The notes under the pieces: generated by a model
Told to the model about the DNA's origin: nothing
Seen by the model: the letters and a program-made list of their open reading frames with translations, nothing else
Databases searched by the model: none
Assembly: GCA_003222065.1 (NCBI GenBank)
Contig: QHUV01000164.1
Location: forward strand, 1 to 5,387
Direction of reading: 5' to 3'
DNA length: 5,387 bases
Source: Gemmatimonadota bacterium
Lineage (GTDB): Bacteria; Gemmatimonadota; Gemmatimonadetes; Gemmatimonadales; Gemmatimonadaceae
Program-made: the position numbers and the translations under genes
Shown: one piece after another, positions 4,405-5,387 of the stretch
Numbering within the stretch: position 1 is the first letter of the stretch
Layout: each line of letters opens with the position of its first letter

Positions 4405-5387
4405 TCAGCTGTGAGCCTTGCGCGCGCGCGACGTTGATGGGGTTGCGCGGCGACCATGTTGGTGGCGTGCCCGATCCGCGCCACTCGGCGCGGCGACGAC
4501 CGGGAAGAGCACGTGAAAGGCGGCTCCCCCTTCACGCGCGGTCGTCACCCACACCGTACCGTGAAAGTTGTCGACAATGCGGGCGACGATGGCGAGACCG
4601 AGCCCTGTCCCCTTGCCCGCTGGTTTCGTTGTGAAAAAGGGATCGAAGATGCGTTCAGCCAGCTCGGGAGAGACGCCGGGACCAGAATCGGCAACGACGA
4701 TCTTTGCGATTTCCACCGCGTCGTGGCCGGCGAGCCACCGCTGGGCACGCGCCGAAGGCGGGTGCTCGACCGCGCCGTCGACGTCGGCAAAGGTGCGGCG
4801 CACCGCCGGTTGGCGGAGAGTAAAGCGCGCCGCCCGTTCGAGCCTAACGACGATCTGTCCCTGGCCGTTCATCGCGTCGACGGCGTTGATGAAGAGGTTG
4901 ACGAAGAGCTGCTCGAGGTCGTGGCGTTGCCCGCTCACGAATAACGGCTCGTCGGTGAGCTCGAGCGCGACGTCGACCGCGGCGAGCAAGCCTTGCGTTC
5001 GCAACAGATCGACACATGATCGCACGACGTCGTCGATGTCGATGGGCGCCGGCGCCGGCGGCCGAGCCCGCGCATAGTCCAGCAAGCCGCGGACGATGCG
5101 CTCGATCCGCGCGCTCTCGCGCTCGAGCGCGGCGAGGAGCTCGAGCGGTTCCCTGGACGCTTCATCTGTCTTCAGCTGCCCACGCAGGAGGTGGACGTGT
5201 CCGAGTATGGCGCCGAGGGGATTACCGATTTCGTGAGCGACACTCGCGGCCAAGCGGCCGATGCTAGCAAGCTTCTCAGCGCGAATGAGCTGCGCCTGGT
5301 CCTCGCGCACCCGATCAATGAGCCGGTCGAAGGTCGCGGCGACGTCGTGCAGCTCGCGAGAGGCCGTCGCCGGCATCCGACGCTGCA
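4405..5387 (-). CDS. Sensor histidine kinase (partial, N-terminus beyond right edge)
   Basis: C-terminal portion of a membrane-type sensor kinase that autophosphorylates on His and passes phosphate to a response regulator. Numbering from the internal Met at 5376: the end of a HAMP domain (ELHDVAATFDRLIDRV, 8-23), a coiled-coil linker, the H box LAASVAHEIGNPLG (42-55) with His48 as phospho-acceptor, the N box LFVNLFINAVDAM (157-169, Asn164), the G1 box DSGPGV (230-235), the F box FDPFFTTK (244-251) and the G2 box GKGTGLGLAIV (254-264). This is the NtrB/PilS/HydH-like HATPase type. The frame stays open upstream of that Met to the edge (codons for Q-R-R), so the true start lies outside. Two oddities are an insert of about 35 residues (183-218) between the N and G1 boxes and a tail of about 30 residues rich in Arg, Ser and His after the catalytic domain. 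A PilS-like role for the adjacent pilus genes is inferred from position only. Confidence 0.9.
   Translation of the reverse strand, partial: QRRMPATASRELHDVAATFDRLIDRVREDQAQLIRAEKLASIGRLAASVAHEIGNPLGAILGHVHLLRGQLKTDEASREPLELLAALERESARIERIVRGLLDYARARPPAPAPIDIDDVVRSCVDLLRTQGLLAAVDVALELTDEPLFVSGQRHDLEQLFVNLFINAVDAMNGQGQIVVRLERAARFTLRQPAVRRTFADVDGAVEHPPSARAQRWLAGHDAVEIAKIVVADSGPGVSPELAERIFDPFFTTKPAGKGTGLGLAIVARIVDNFHGTVWVTTAREGGAAFHVLFPVVAAPSGADRARHQHGRRATPSTSRARKAHS
4842..4849 (-). repeat. CGTTAGGC word, copy 5
   Basis: Exact copy inside the histidine kinase gene, in sense orientation, giving GTT (Val177) and AGG (Arg178) just before the unusual insert between the N and G1 boxes. AGG looks an unusual Arg codon for such GC-rich DNA. 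Confidence 0.5.

Noticed and set aside
498..4849. Integron attC sites, because GTTAGGC and GCCTAAC match the core site patterns GTTRRRY and RYYYAAC
   Set aside because: The copies are about 1 kb apart, mostly inside conserved genes, and no copy has a paired core site and imperfect palindrome within 60-140 nt. No integrase or cassette-like small genes are present.
5043..5062. GGCGCC-rich repeat in the histidine kinase gene
   Set aside because: It is simple GC-rich sequence encoding a Pro-Ala linker after the dimerisation helices and needs no further explanation.
5376..5376. ATG at 5376 as the true start of the histidine kinase
   Set aside because: The frame remains open upstream to the edge, and the protein would begin in the middle of a HAMP domain without any membrane segment.

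Overview
The window is a GC-rich stretch (roughly 65% by eye) from a Gram-negative bacterium. Every convincing gene lies on the minus strand, so the biological reading order runs from the right edge to the left. It is part of a type IV pilus (T4P) biogenesis cluster. The PilM and PilN sequences and the pseudopilin set point to a T4P phylum outside the best-studied gamma- and beta-proteobacteria. Gemmatimonadota, a deltaproteobacterial lineage or Acidobacteriota are plausible, but that is inference and no marker gene settles it.

Layout in transcription order. (1) 5387-4405: the C-terminal part of a sensor histidine kinase (end of a HAMP domain, H box, full ATPase domain); its N-terminus lies beyond the right edge. 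(2) 4404-4259: a 146-nt gap with a perfect 12-bp palindrome. (3) 4258-1831: three overlapping genes for minor pilins or pseudopilins in the order PilV/GspI-like, PilW/GspJ-like, PilX/GspK-like, translationally coupled by 7-nt and 4-nt overlaps. (4) 1830-1544: a 287-nt gap with an AT-rich patch that probably carries the promoter of the next unit. (5) 1543-500: pilM, complete. (6) 467-1: pilN, cut by the left edge; pilO, pilP and pilQ are expected to follow outside the window.

How they work together: the three minor pilins would be cut by prepilin peptidase and assemble into an initiation or tip complex of the pilus. PilM (cytoplasmic, actin-like fold) binds the conserved N-terminal motif of PilN (inner membrane), forming the alignment platform that links the motor ATPases to the secretin. 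The histidine kinase may control the pilus in the manner of PilS, but no response regulator is visible here, so that link rests on position alone.

The most unusual signal is not a gene. The 8-mer CGTTAGGC (or its complement GCCTAACG) occurs exactly five times, about once per kilobase, where about 0.2 occurrences would be expected by chance. It lies mostly inside coding sequence and brings CTA or AGG codons that look unusual for such a GC-rich genome. That density is like DNA uptake sequences, and it sits in a locus for the machine that takes up DNA in naturally competent bacteria.
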